From: an uncultured Alphaproteobacteria bacterium
Lineage (GTDB): Bacteria > Pseudomonadota > Alphaproteobacteria > HIMB59 > GCA-002718135
Reading direction: 5' to 3'
Length of the DNA stretch: 64,000 bases
NCBI GenBank assembly: GCA_902614085.1
Contig: CACMJS010000004.1
Location: 41,736 to 105,735, forward strand
The position numbers were made by a program, and so were the translations under genes. The notes under the pieces are model-generated. The model was not told the origin of the DNA. It saw nothing but the letters and a program-made list of their open reading frames with translations, and did no database searches. Positions 42,083 through 50,605 of this stretch are shown one piece after another. How positions within the stretch are numbered: the first letter of the stretch is position 1; the number at the start of each line of letters is the position of its first letter.

Positions 42083-42943
42083 TTAGCTATTTTTTCTTTC
42101 TCTGTAAGCTATAAATATTCCAGTACTAATAATTATTGCTCCCCCTAAATAAATACTTAAAGTTGGAACCTCAGAATAAATTAAATATCCCATTATTCCT
42201 ACAAATATAAAAGATGAGTATTCAAAGGGTGAAGTAATTGCAACATCTGCGTATTTAGCTGCTTGAGACATAAATAAATGTCCTAGTGACCCCATCACAC
42301 CTAAACTCATAGCTAAAATTAATTGAATTCCATTTGGCATAATAAAATTATCAGGGAAAAATATTATTGACGTAATTAATAATGCAAAAGAGTAATAAAA
42401 AACAATTGCAACACTAGAATCGGTACTCATTACTGATCTCGTTGATAAATAGACAGAAGCCATAAAAGCTGCTGATATTAGAGGATAGAGTGTTTCTAAT
42501 TTGAATAAGTCAGTACCGGGTTTAACAATAATCAATACACCGATGAAACCAATCAATATTGCTGTAGTTCTAAAAATCCCAATTCTCTCACCAAGTATTG
42601 GTACAGCAAGAAAAGCAGCAATAATGGGAGCAGAATGTGCAATAGCAATATTTTCAGATAACATTAAATGATTAATTCCGTAAATATAGAAAACAACACA
42701 AGCAGAAGCAGAAAGAGCTCGGATAGCATGTCCAACTGGTTTTTTAGTTTTTAACTTATCAAATCCAAAATACATTGCCGAAAAAGTTGCAATAATACTT
42801 CCACTTAGTGCTCTGAAGAATATTGATTCCCATACAGGAAAATGAAAGCTTAAATATTTATACGTGATATCGTTTATACTTAGACAAAACATAGACAATA
42901 ACATGAAAGAAATTCCCAAGAGATTATTATTTTTCGATTTCAT
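42083..42943 (-). CDS. EamA/DMT-superfamily transporter
   Basis: A 286-residue inner-membrane protein with ten predicted helices in two EamA repeats. The first repeat contains WESIFFRALSGSIIATFSAMYF and the second NFIMPNGIQLILAMSLGVMGSLGHLFMSQAA, typical of RhaT/YdcZ-like drug/metabolite exporters. Direction and substrate are not readable. It is divergent from the gamma-butyrobetaine-hydroxylase-like gene across 50 nt, which may mean shared control. The ATG used gives a short positively charged N-terminus, MKSKNNN, before the first helix. Confidence 0.85.
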   Translation of the reverse strand: MKSKNNNLLGISFMLLSMFCLSINDITYKYLSFHFPVWESIFFRALSGSIIATFSAMYFGFDKLKTKKPVGHAIRALSASACVVFYIYGINHLMLSENIAIAHSAPIIAAFLAVPILGERIGIFRTTAILIGFIGVLIIVKPGTDLFKLETLYPLISAAFMASVYLSTRSVMSTDSSVAIVFYYSFALLITSIIFFPDNFIMPNGIQLILAMSLGVMGSLGHLFMSQAAKYADVAITSPFEYSSFIFVGIMGYLIYSEVPTLSIYLGGAIIISTGIFIAYRERKNS

Positions 42944-42993
42944 TAATTTATTAAATATACTAAGATAATTTATTCAGATATAAATATTTCAAA

Positions 42994-44130
42994 ATGAGTA
43001 ACAAATATCATGTAAAAAAATTAGAAAAAAAGAATGATCACTTAAGTATTCTGTGGAAAGATAATTTTGAAAGTAAATTCCATTTTATGTGGTTAAGAGA
43101 TAATTGTCCAACAGCAATACATCCTACTGCAAATATGAGAGTATTCAATATTTTAACTGTAAGTAAAAATATATTTCCTAAAAACTACAAAATTGAAAAA
43201 AATAAACTCAATATTGATTGGAGTGAAGGTGATCATACTAGTAAATTTAATTTAAAATGGCTAAGAGATCATTGTTATACAGAAATAAATAAACAAAAAT
43301 ATCAATCACCTTATGTTTTTTGGGATGGGAATCTAAAAAAAAATTTTAACAAAATTATTATTGATTATGATAAAATTATAAGAGATGATAAATATTTAAG
43401 TAAATGGCTAAATTTACTTCATACACATGGTTTTGCATTAATAAAAAATGCTCCAACGAGGAAAAATTCAGCATTCAAAATATTAAACAGAATAAGTCAT
43501 CATAGAGAAACTTTTTTTGGCACACCATTTGATGTAATTAATATACCGAAACCAAATAACACTGCTTATACGGCAGATGCATTAAGAAATCATACAGATT
43601 TACCTTATTTTGAATATGCTCCTGGTTATCAGTTTCTCCATTGTTTAATAAATGAAGCTGATGGTGGATTATCATCCGTTGTAGATGGTTTTTCGGTAGC
43701 AAATTTTTTAAAAAAAAATGAAAAAGATGTATTTAAGATTTTAACACAAACATACATAAAATTTAAAGATACCGACTATACACAAAAAGCTATTCGAATT
43801 CTTCATTCACCAATATTAACACTAACAAAAGATGGAGATTTTAATGATATAAGATTTAGTATGGCTGCAATGGGTACATTAGATATTAATCAAAATAAAA
43901 TGAAAAAATTTTATGAAGCCTATTATTATTTTGCTTCACTTTTACACAACAAAAAATTTAAAATTGATTTTAGATTAGAAACTGGAAATATTTTCTGTTT
44001 TAATAACAGAAGAGTGTTACATGGAAGGACTAAATTCAATCCAAACTCAGGTAAGAGACATCTTCAAGGTTATTATATTGAAAGAGATGAAATAATAGCT
44101 AAAATAAATCACTTCAAAAAAATTATGTAA
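42994..44130 (+). CDS. Fe(II)/2-oxoglutarate oxygenase, gamma-butyrobetaine hydroxylase/TmpA-like
   Basis: A 378-residue TauD-fold oxygenase with an N-terminal DUF971-type domain, the layout of gamma-butyrobetaine hydroxylase, trimethyllysine hydroxylase and TmpA. Iron ligands are His200 and Asp202 (RNHTDLPYFEY) and His343 (RRVLHGRTKF), with the 2-oxoglutarate Arg following in GKRHLQGYYIERD. In BBOX1 the N-terminal domain binds zinc through CxCxxC; here this reads CPTAIH (residues 38-43), so the zinc site is partly lost. The substrate is probably a trimethylammonium compound. It could feed the carnitine genes at 15-17 kb or, as a TmpA-like enzyme, the HD protein at 14192. Confidence 0.78.
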   Translation: MSNKYHVKKLEKKNDHLSILWKDNFESKFHFMWLRDNCPTAIHPTANMRVFNILTVSKNIFPKNYKIEKNKLNIDWSEGDHTSKFNLKWLRDHCYTEINKQKYQSPYVFWDGNLKKNFNKIIIDYDKIIRDDKYLSKWLNLLHTHGFALIKNAPTRKNSAFKILNRISHHRETFFGTPFDVINIPKPNNTAYTADALRNHTDLPYFEYAPGYQFLHCLINEADGGLSSVVDGFSVANFLKKNEKDVFKILTQTYIKFKDTDYTQKAIRILHSPILTLTKDGDFNDIRFSMAAMGTLDINQNKMKKFYEAYYYFASLLHNKKFKIDFRLETGNIFCFNNRRVLHGRTKFNPNSGKRHLQGYYIERDEIIAKINHFKKIM

Positions 44131-44209
44131 TTTTATTGCTTAAAATTAAATATCTTATTAAATATTTTTAAATTATTATTTAAAGTATATAATTTACATT
44201 TAATTTATT

Positions 44210-44938
44210 TTGTATATAAACTTTTTTGTGACATACATAGTAGCTACAGCACCAGGTTCAGCATCACACACGTTTGTCAAACAATTAGAACATCATTTAA
44301 AATGTAAATCTACTAACCTTAAAGATGGTGAGGGTGGTATAGGGCATTTATTTTTAAAAACTGATTTAAAAAACATGATTTTAAATAAACTAAATCTTAA
44401 TATATTTAGAAAAAAAACTCATATTATTTATGGGCATATTTTTCCAACAAACAGAAATTTAAGCTTACTGAGCAGATATTATAATGTAAAAAATATATTG
44501 ATTACATATAGAAATATTTATGAACAATTAAATTATTTTTATAAATGGCAAAAATATCACCATACTGGACCTCTAAATTTTATAGAAGATGCTGAAATCA
44601 CTTCAAAATATGAATTCAATACTAATAGTTTTAATGTTGATTTGACATTGCTACTAACATTAAATTTTTATAAACAGTGGTTTTATTGGATTCAAAAAAA
44701 TAAAAATCAAAACTTTTATCTCTTTAGCTATAATGAAATAACAACTCTTAATAAAGAATATCAAAGTAAAATCAGTGAACTATTTAAAAAAAAAAATATA
44801 GATTTAGAATTTGATAAAAATATTAAAAATAATATTTATAAAAAAGAAGATTTTCAAATACATGATAGGCATAAAAATATGATAGAGGAATTTATTAAAT
44901 ATCATAATGATATTGATTTTAACATTATCCTTAAATAA
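44210..44938 (+). CDS. Sulfotransferase-like protein
   Basis: A protein of about 236-242 residues resembling P-loop sulfotransferases. The N-terminal VATAPGSASHTFVKQLEHHL fits the 5-prime phosphosulfate loop, and VKNILITYRNIYEQLNYFYKW fits the 3-prime phosphate block with Arg and a following helix (normally R....S). It lacks a signal peptide. Start is unclear: TTG at 44210 or GTG at 44228, both without a ribosome-binding site. A run of 11 A at 44786-44796 lies inside the frame. PAPS-dependent transfer to a small molecule or glycan is plausible but the match is weak; no sulfate-activation genes are near. Confidence 0.45.
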   Translation: MYINFFVTYIVATAPGSASHTFVKQLEHHLKCKSTNLKDGEGGIGHLFLKTDLKNMILNKLNLNIFRKKTHIIYGHIFPTNRNLSLLSRYYNVKNILITYRNIYEQLNYFYKWQKYHHTGPLNFIEDAEITSKYEFNTNSFNVDLTLLLTLNFYKQWFYWIQKNKNQNFYLFSYNEITTLNKEYQSKISELFKKKNIDLEFDKNIKNNIYKKEDFQIHDRHKNMIEEFIKYHNDIDFNIILK

Positions 44939-44982
44939 AAATTTAATTTATTAATTTTATTTATATTTATTCAAATTTTGTA

Positions 44983-46413
44983 TTATTTCCAACCACAGAT
45001 AGTCTTGACTTCTAAATATTCTTCCAGTCCCCAAGTACCTCCCTCTCTACCATTACCTGATTGTCTATAACCTCCAAAAGGTGTTCCGGGATCTGCACTA
45101 TTTCCATTTATATATATGCCACCTGACCTAAGTTTTCTAGCAACTCTTCTAGCCTTATGTTTATCTTGAGTTTGGACATAATTCCCTAATCCGTATGATG
45201 TATCATTTACTATTGATATAGCTTCTTCTTCATCTTTGAAAGGAATTATTGAGAGTACTGGACCAAAAATTTCTTCTTTTGCAATTCTCATCTTACTTTT
45301 AACATCTGTAAATATTGTCGGTTTAATAAAATATCCTTTATCTAAATTCTTTGGTTTATCTGGACCGCCAGCTAAGAGTGTTGCCCCCTCTTCTATTCCA
45401 CTATTAATAAGGCTAATAATTTTATCATATTGAGATTTAGAAACCACTGGACCTATATGGTTTCCTTTCTTAGATGCTATATCGACTTTTATTTTATTTG
45501 CTTCATCAGCTGCTTCCCGAATTGCTCTTTTATAAATTGATTTTTGGACCAACATTCTTGTTGGTGCATCACAAGATTGACCTGAATTACTCATTACATT
45601 TCTAACACCTTCTCTAACTGCATTTGGATGTGAGTCATCAAAAATTATATTACCTCCTTTGCCTCCTAATTCTAAGCAAACCCTTTTGATTGTGTCTGCA
45701 GCATTTTTAGAAATTAGTTTGCCAGCTCTGGTTGAGCCTGTGAAAGAAATCATATCAATATCCTTATGTGAAGATAAGTAAGTGCCAACTCCTTTGCCAT
45801 CTCCATTAATAAGGTTAAATACTCCAGGAGGAAAACCAGCTTCATGAATTATTTCTGCAATGAGCATTCCTGATAAAGGGGCAATTTCAGATGGTTTCAG
45901 TATCATTGTACAACCAGCTGCTAAAGCTGGAACAACCTTTAAAGTAATTTGATTTACTGGCCAATTCCAAGGAGTGATCAAACCACACACACCAATTGGT
46001 TCATAAACTATATAATTATTTGAATTATTATTAAAATTATTCTCAAATTTAAAATCTTTTAACCTTAATATAAAATCCTTTAAATGATCTGCACCAGAAG
46101 AAGTTTGAGCTGAGGATGACCAATCTAATGGGGCCCCCATTTCAAGAGATATTGTTTTAGTTATTTCTTCCCACTTTTTAATATAAATTTCTAATAAATT
46201 TTCTAATAATGAAATTTTTTCTTTTTTTGGAACTTGACTCCAAAAAGTAAACGCTTGTTTTGCTGATTGAACAGCTAAATTTACATCTTTTTTACCTCCT
46301 AATGAAATTAAAGCAAATGACTCCTCATTAGAAGGATTAATAACCTTAAAATCATTTGGTTTAATTGGATCCAACCACTTCCCATTTATATAAAATTTAC
46401 GTTTATTAATCAT
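44983..46413 (-). CDS. NAD(P)+-dependent aldehyde dehydrogenase, second copy
   Basis: A 476-residue ALDH with CGLITPWNWPVNQITLKVVPAL near residue 138, SFTGSTRAGKLI, CLELGGKGGNIIF with the Glu base, and NSGQSCDAPTRMLV with the catalytic Cys near residue 285, then EEIFGPVLSIIPF. The GQSCDAPTR active-site block is typical of a large group of broad-range ALDHs. It is monocistronic, divergent across 76 nt from the aminotransferase-fold gene. TMABA dehydrogenase activity, which would complete a route from trimethyllysine or from 4-trimethylaminobutyraldehyde to gamma-butyrobetaine, is possible and fits the oxygenase 850 nt away, but is inference. Confidence 0.87.
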   Translation of the reverse strand: MINKRKFYINGKWLDPIKPNDFKVINPSNEESFALISLGGKKDVNLAVQSAKQAFTFWSQVPKKEKISLLENLLEIYIKKWEEITKTISLEMGAPLDWSSSAQTSSGADHLKDFILRLKDFKFENNFNNNSNNYIVYEPIGVCGLITPWNWPVNQITLKVVPALAAGCTMILKPSEIAPLSGMLIAEIIHEAGFPPGVFNLINGDGKGVGTYLSSHKDIDMISFTGSTRAGKLISKNAADTIKRVCLELGGKGGNIIFDDSHPNAVREGVRNVMSNSGQSCDAPTRMLVQKSIYKRAIREAADEANKIKVDIASKKGNHIGPVVSKSQYDKIISLINSGIEEGATLLAGGPDKPKNLDKGYFIKPTIFTDVKSKMRIAKEEIFGPVLSIIPFKDEEEAISIVNDTSYGLGNYVQTQDKHKARRVARKLRSGGIYINGNSADPGTPFGGYRQSGNGREGGTWGLEEYLEVKTICGWK

Positions 46414-46456
46414 AAATATATTTATCTATTTTTTTAAAAATTAATTTATTTATTTT

Positions 46457-46471
46457 TTCTAATTATTAGAA
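46457..46471. promoter_or_regulatory. Short palindrome in the ALDH/aminotransferase divergent region
   Basis: TTCTAAT-T-ATTAGAA is a perfect 7-1-7 inverted repeat about 20 nt before the aminotransferase-fold start and 44 nt before the ALDH start. It could be an operator for the divergent pair; with such AT-rich DNA, chance is a real alternative. Confidence 0.3.
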
Positions 46472-46489
46472 TAAAACAATACACAACAA

Positions 46490-47746
46490 GTGGTTAAATT
46501 GGCAATAGATAATATAAGACTCGATATAGATTACGTAAGATCTCAATTTCCAGCCTTTGAAGATCCACTATCTAAAGATTGGTCTTTTTTTGAAAATGCT
46601 GGTGGGAGTTATGTGCCTATAAACGTCATAGATAAATTAACAAAATTTATGACTTCTACAAAAGTGCAACCCTATGCGGAATATCCTATGTCTAAAATTG
46701 CAGGAGAAGAAATGGACAGAGCAAGTAATCTTTTTGCTGAAATGATTAATGCAAAAAATAATGAAATTCTCATTGGTAGTTCAACATCTAATAATCTTTA
46801 TGTTCTGTCTAATGCCTTAAAAAAATTTATTAATAAAGATGATGAAATAATAGTTACCAACCAAGATCATGAAGCTAATATTAGTCCCTGGAGAAGATTA
46901 TCTAATATAGGCGCAAAAATAATTGAATGGCAATTTGATTTAAATAACCAAGAGTTAGATATTACAACACTTAAAAAATTAATTACTAATAAGACTAAAA
47001 TTATAGCAGTAACACATTGCTCTAATATTGTAGGATCAATTAATAATTTAAAAAAAATAAGTAATATAGCGCATCAAAACGATATAATTGTTATTGGTGA
47101 TGGCGTTTCTTATGCTCCACATGGATTTCCTGATGTTAAAGAACTAGAAGTAGATTTTTATACATTTAGTTTATATAAAACTTATGGACCTCATTTAGCT
47201 TTGATGTATGGAAAAGAAAAGATTTTAAAAAAACTACCTAATCAAAACCATGAGTTTTTAAATGGCAAATACCCCTATACATTAAATCCTGGTGGACCTA
47301 ATCATGAGGAATTAGTATCCCTGATTGGAATATATGAATATTTTGAAAATTTATATAATCATCATTTTGAAAATAAAAAATTAAGTATTAGAGAGAAAAT
47401 AAATAAATTAAATGAATTAATTTCTAAACATGAAGAAGAAATAGCCAATCCTATATTAGAGTATATTGATCATAGAAAGGATTTTAGATTAATTGGAAAA
47501 AATAAAATAAAAAATAAAGATAGAGCTCCAACAATCTCTTTTACATCAAAAAACATGTCATCAAGTAAATTATCAGAGATTTTAATTAGAAATAAAATAG
47601 CTACAAGAAATGATAATTTTTATGCCTGGAGGTGTTTAAAAGCCCTTGGTATAGATGAAAGTGATGGAGTTGTAAGACTTAGTCTTAGCCATTATAATTC
47701 AATGCAAGATACAAATTTAGTAATTAAAGCTTTAGACAAAGTTTAA
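46490..47746 (+). CDS. Cysteine-desulfurase-like protein (class V aminotransferase, VC1184 type)
   Basis: A 418-residue PLP enzyme of fold type I. IIVTNQDHEANISPWRRL, VTHCSNIVGSINNLKKI, GDGVSYAPHGF with the pyridine-binding Asp, and FYTFSLYKTYGPHLALMYG with the Schiff-base Lys are all present. The C-terminal region WRCLKALGIDESDGVVRLSLSHYN matches VC1184-type proteins, which lack the IscS/SufS active-site Cys loop, so cysteine desulfurase activity is doubtful; a lyase or epimerase is as likely. The start is GTG at 46490 or TTG at 46499. It overlaps the convergent epimerase gene by 4 nt. Confidence 0.78.
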   Translation: MVKLAIDNIRLDIDYVRSQFPAFEDPLSKDWSFFENAGGSYVPINVIDKLTKFMTSTKVQPYAEYPMSKIAGEEMDRASNLFAEMINAKNNEILIGSSTSNNLYVLSNALKKFINKDDEIIVTNQDHEANISPWRRLSNIGAKIIEWQFDLNNQELDITTLKKLITNKTKIIAVTHCSNIVGSINNLKKISNIAHQNDIIVIGDGVSYAPHGFPDVKELEVDFYTFSLYKTYGPHLALMYGKEKILKKLPNQNHEFLNGKYPYTLNPGGPNHEELVSLIGIYEYFENLYNHHFENKKLSIREKINKLNELISKHEEEIANPILEYIDHRKDFRLIGKNKIKNKDRAPTISFTSKNMSSSKLSEILIRNKIATRNDNFYAWRCLKALGIDESDGVVRLSLSHYNSMQDTNLVIKALDKV

Positions 47747-48708
47747 TTAAAATAATATTTTTTATACCAATCTACAAAATTTCTAATTCCAGCTTGTATA
47801 TTTTTTTTTGGATTATATCCAGTTTTCTTTGAAATTTTAGTAATGCTGGAATGAGTTTTTTTTACATCGCCTTTTTGCATCGAAAGATATTTTAATTTAA
47901 CTGTTTTACCAATATTTTTTTCAATTTCTTTAAAAAAACTTAATAGACTTTCAGATTTTCCTCTTCCAATATTATAAATATCAAAAGGAATATTTTTTTC
48001 AGGAATTTTGTGAACTAATAATTGAATAGCATCAATAATATCATCAATATATGAAAAATCTCTTTTGTGTTTTCCTTCATTAAATAATTCTACTTTTTTA
48101 CCATTAAATATATTTTCAGTGAATTTAAAAATAGCCATATCAGGTCTTCCATAAGGTCCATATACTGTAAAAAATCTTAGTCCAGTACATGGCAAATTGT
48201 ATATACTTGAGTAGGAGTATGCCATTATTTCATTAGATTTTTTTGAAGCTGCATAAAATGACTCTGGATGATCAGTTCTGTCGCCCTCTTTTAAAGGAAA
48301 TTTATTTTTGTTTCCATAAACTGAACTAGTTGATGCAAATAATAAGTGGTTAATTTTATTTTTTCTTGAAATTTCTAGTATATTAAAAAATCCTTTGATA
48401 TTTGATTCAAAGTACTTTTCTGGTTTTTCAATAGAATATCTTACACCAGCCTGAGCAGCTAGATGTAATATTAATTTTATTTTGTATTTTTTTACTAAAT
48501 TATTAATTCTTTCTGGTTTGGAAATGTCAGATTTTAAAAATAAATAATTTTTATATTTTTTAAGTATTTTATTTCTATCTAATTTTAAATTTATATCATA
48601 GTAACTATTTAAATTATCAATACCAAATACTTTATAGCCATTTTCTAATAGTTTTTTGCATATATGGAACCCTATAAATCCAGCACTTCCAGTAATTAAA
48701 ATTTTCAT
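47743..48708 (-). CDS. UDP-glucuronate 4-epimerase
   Basis: Converts UDP-glucuronate to UDP-galacturonate. The 321-residue SDR-fold protein starts MKILITGSAGFIGFHICKKL, has HLAAQAGVRYSIEKP near residue 80, SSVYG and YAASKKSNE (YxxxK), and LRFFTVYGPYGRPDMAIF, the block that marks the CapI/GAE group, then MQKGDVKKTHS. An extra TTG codon upstream is not needed: the ATG at 48708 shares one base with the mmsA stop (TGATG), which implies coupled translation. It is the last gene of the minus-strand run LAB_N-mmsA-epimerase. Confidence 0.9.
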   Translation of the reverse strand: MKILITGSAGFIGFHICKKLLENGYKVFGIDNLNSYYDINLKLDRNKILKKYKNYLFLKSDISKPERINNLVKKYKIKLILHLAAQAGVRYSIEKPEKYFESNIKGFFNILEISRKNKINHLLFASTSSVYGNKNKFPLKEGDRTDHPESFYAASKKSNEIMAYSYSSIYNLPCTGLRFFTVYGPYGRPDMAIFKFTENIFNGKKVELFNEGKHKRDFSYIDDIIDAIQLLVHKIPEKNIPFDIYNIGRGKSESLLSFFKEIEKNIGKTVKLKYLSMQKGDVKKTHSSITKISKKTGYNPKKNIQAGIRNFVDWYKKYYFN

Positions 48709-50195
48709 CAATTTGTTGGAATAACAAATTCTGGTCCAGATTTAATACTTTTTGGCCATCTACTGGTAATTGTTTTTAATTTTGTAAAAAAGTGTATACC
48801 CTCCATACCATGCATTGAGTGATCTCCAAAAAGTGATTGTTTCCAACCACCAAAACTATGGAACGCCATTGGTACAGGTATTGGAACATTAATACCAACC
48901 ATTCCTATTTGACAATTAGTTGTAAAATGTCGTGAAATCTCACCATCTGAAGTATAGATACTAGTCCCATTTCCAAAAGCATGTTTATTTACTAAATTTA
49001 ATGCACTATTGTAATCATCCACTCTTACTACAGAAAGTACAGGTCCAAAAATTTCTTCTTTATAAATTGTCATTTCTTCTGTAACACCATCAAAAAGAGT
49101 TGGGCCTACAAAATAACCATTTTCGTATCCCTGGATAGAACAATTTCTTCCATCAAGTAGTAAATTTGCTCCGTCTTTTTCTCCTTGGGCAATATAATTT
49201 TCAACTTTATTTTTATGTTCTAAACTTATTAGTGGACCCATTTCAGCATTATTATCAACCCATGGGGCAACTTTAAGAGTCTGAGCTCTATCAGAAATTT
49301 TTGAAACTAATTCATTTGCAATATCTCCTACAGCTACTGCAACTGAAATAGCCATGCACCTTTCTCCAGCCGAACCATAAGCTGCTCCAATAATGCCATC
49401 GACAGCTTGTTTTAAATTAGCATCAGGCATAACAACTAAATGATTTTTTGCACCTCCAAGAGCCTGAACTCTTTTCCCATTTTCTGAAGCAGTTTTATAT
49501 ATATATTTTGCAACAGGAGTCGAGCCTACAAAACTTATAGAAGAGATTTTATCACTAAGTAATAATCTATTTACAATATGTTTATCACCATTAATTATAT
49601 TTAATACTCCATCAGGAAGACCGGCTTCACTGAATAGTTCAGCTAACATAATTGGACATGATGGATCTTTTTCAGATGGTTTTAAAATAAATGAATTTCC
49701 GCAAGCAATAGATATTGGAAACATCCACATTGGAACCATTGCAGGAAAGTTAAATGGTGTTATGCCGGCTGTGATACCAAGAGGCTGCCTAACTGACCAT
49801 GAATCAATATTACTGCCAACATTTTGAGAGAATTCGCCTTTTAATAGATGTGGAATACCAGTTGCAAATTCAACAACTTCTAAACCCCTCGTGACTGATC
49901 CTCTAGCATCATCTAAAGTTTTACCATGCTCTGTAGAAACTGCTTTGGCTAAATTATCTATATTTTTTTCAATTAAATTTTTAAACTTAGAGATAATTCT
50001 TGATCTTTTTAAGGGAGTAAATTCTTTCCATATTTCAAAACCCTTTGTAGAACTTTTAATTAATTCATTAAAATCTTTATCATCAGAAAGAACTACCTCA
50101 GAAATTTTTTCACCTTTTGAGGGATCAAAGATAGGTAAAGTTTTATTTGAAAAGCTTATCTTTTTACCGTGAATATAATTTTCTATTTTATTCAT
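48708..50195 (-). CDS. mmsA: CoA-acylating methylmalonate-semialdehyde dehydrogenase
   Basis: Converts methylmalonate semialdehyde (or malonate semialdehyde) to propionyl-CoA (or acetyl-CoA) with NAD+ and CoA. The 495-residue protein has GITAGITPFNFPAMVPMWMFP near residue 133, SFVGSTPVAKYIY, LGGAKNHLVVMPDANL and SAGERCMAISVAV with the catalytic Cys near residue 282, all MmsA hallmarks, and TLFDGVTEEMTIYKEEIFGP. It serves valine, thymine, inositol or beta-alanine breakdown. Its place is odd: translation overlaps both the LAB_N gene (8 nt) and the UDP-glucuronate epimerase (1 nt), in a glycan region. Confidence 0.92.
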   Translation of the reverse strand: MNKIENYIHGKKISFSNKTLPIFDPSKGEKISEVVLSDDKDFNELIKSSTKGFEIWKEFTPLKRSRIISKFKNLIEKNIDNLAKAVSTEHGKTLDDARGSVTRGLEVVEFATGIPHLLKGEFSQNVGSNIDSWSVRQPLGITAGITPFNFPAMVPMWMFPISIACGNSFILKPSEKDPSCPIMLAELFSEAGLPDGVLNIINGDKHIVNRLLLSDKISSISFVGSTPVAKYIYKTASENGKRVQALGGAKNHLVVMPDANLKQAVDGIIGAAYGSAGERCMAISVAVAVGDIANELVSKISDRAQTLKVAPWVDNNAEMGPLISLEHKNKVENYIAQGEKDGANLLLDGRNCSIQGYENGYFVGPTLFDGVTEEMTIYKEEIFGPVLSVVRVDDYNSALNLVNKHAFGNGTSIYTSDGEISRHFTTNCQIGMVGINVPIPVPMAFHSFGGWKQSLFGDHSMHGMEGIHFFTKLKTITSRWPKSIKSGPEFVIPTN

Positions 50196-50475
50196 TTTTA
50201 TTCTTATAAATTAAAATTAAATTTCTTAAATATATAAATATACCAAAGGTTTGGCCAACAATTATTACTGGATCTTGTCTAAAAATTGCATAAGTTAACA
50301 ATCCCAAACCTCCAAAAATACTAAGATACCAAAAAATAATTGGAATTGAACTTTGACCAATTCTTTCAGAATAAATCCATTGCACTATAAATCTTGAAGC
50401 AAATAGCCCTTGTCCTGTAAAGCCTATTACTAATAAAGTTATTTCATTAATTGTTAATGAATTTAAGTAAGACAT
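50188..50475 (-). CDS. Small membrane protein with lipid A biosynthesis N-terminal (LAB_N) domain
   Basis: A 95-residue membrane protein that is only the LAB_N domain seen at the N-terminus of some lipid-A-disaccharide synthases and beside polyprenyl-phosphate glycosyltransferases. Seen: GFTGQGLFASRFIVQWIYSE, IPIIFWYLSIFGGLGLLTYA and RQDPVIIVGQTFGIFIYLRN, making three membrane helices. Function is not established; it may present a lipid acceptor or form a small translocase. A DPM1-like glycosyltransferase lies 130 nt upstream on the same strand and a UDP-galacturonate-forming epimerase is downstream, so a lipid A or core sugar modification is plausible. Confidence 0.85.
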   Translation of the reverse strand: MSYLNSLTINEITLLVIGFTGQGLFASRFIVQWIYSERIGQSSIPIIFWYLSIFGGLGLLTYAIFRQDPVIIVGQTFGIFIYLRNLILIYKNKNE

Positions 50476-50533
50476 TTATATAGCATATCATTATTAAATA
50501 ATTTTTAAAGTAGTAAGAAAAATAATACTCTAT

Positions 50534-50548
50534 ATCAAATTATTTGAT
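50534..50548. promoter_or_regulatory. Palindrome in the 130-nt gap before the LAB_N gene
   Basis: ATCAAAT-T-ATTTGAT is a perfect 7-1-7 inverted repeat in the gap at 50476-50605, one of the few real intergenic spaces in the glycan region. The gap holds no gene or tRNA that I can see, and probably carries the promoter for LAB_N-mmsA-epimerase. Confidence 0.3.
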
Positions 50549-50605
50549 GAAGATAGATGGTATAACAAGATTTAAAATTTAAATTAATAGTATTCTATAG
50601 ATAAA

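Noticed and set aside
44786..44796. Run of 11 A inside the sulfotransferase-like gene as a phase-variation tract
   Set aside because: Long A and T runs are common all through this AT-rich DNA, and nothing else suggests switching; kept only as a note for sequencing accuracy.
46490..47746. IscS/SufS cysteine desulfurase for Fe-S assembly
   Set aside because: No active-site Cys loop of either type and no suf or isc genes nearby; it fits the VC1184-type group better.
50476..50605. Possible tRNA or small RNA in the 130-nt gap
   Set aside because: No GTTCNANNC T-loop, no cloverleaf pairing and no strong hairpin apart from one short palindrome.
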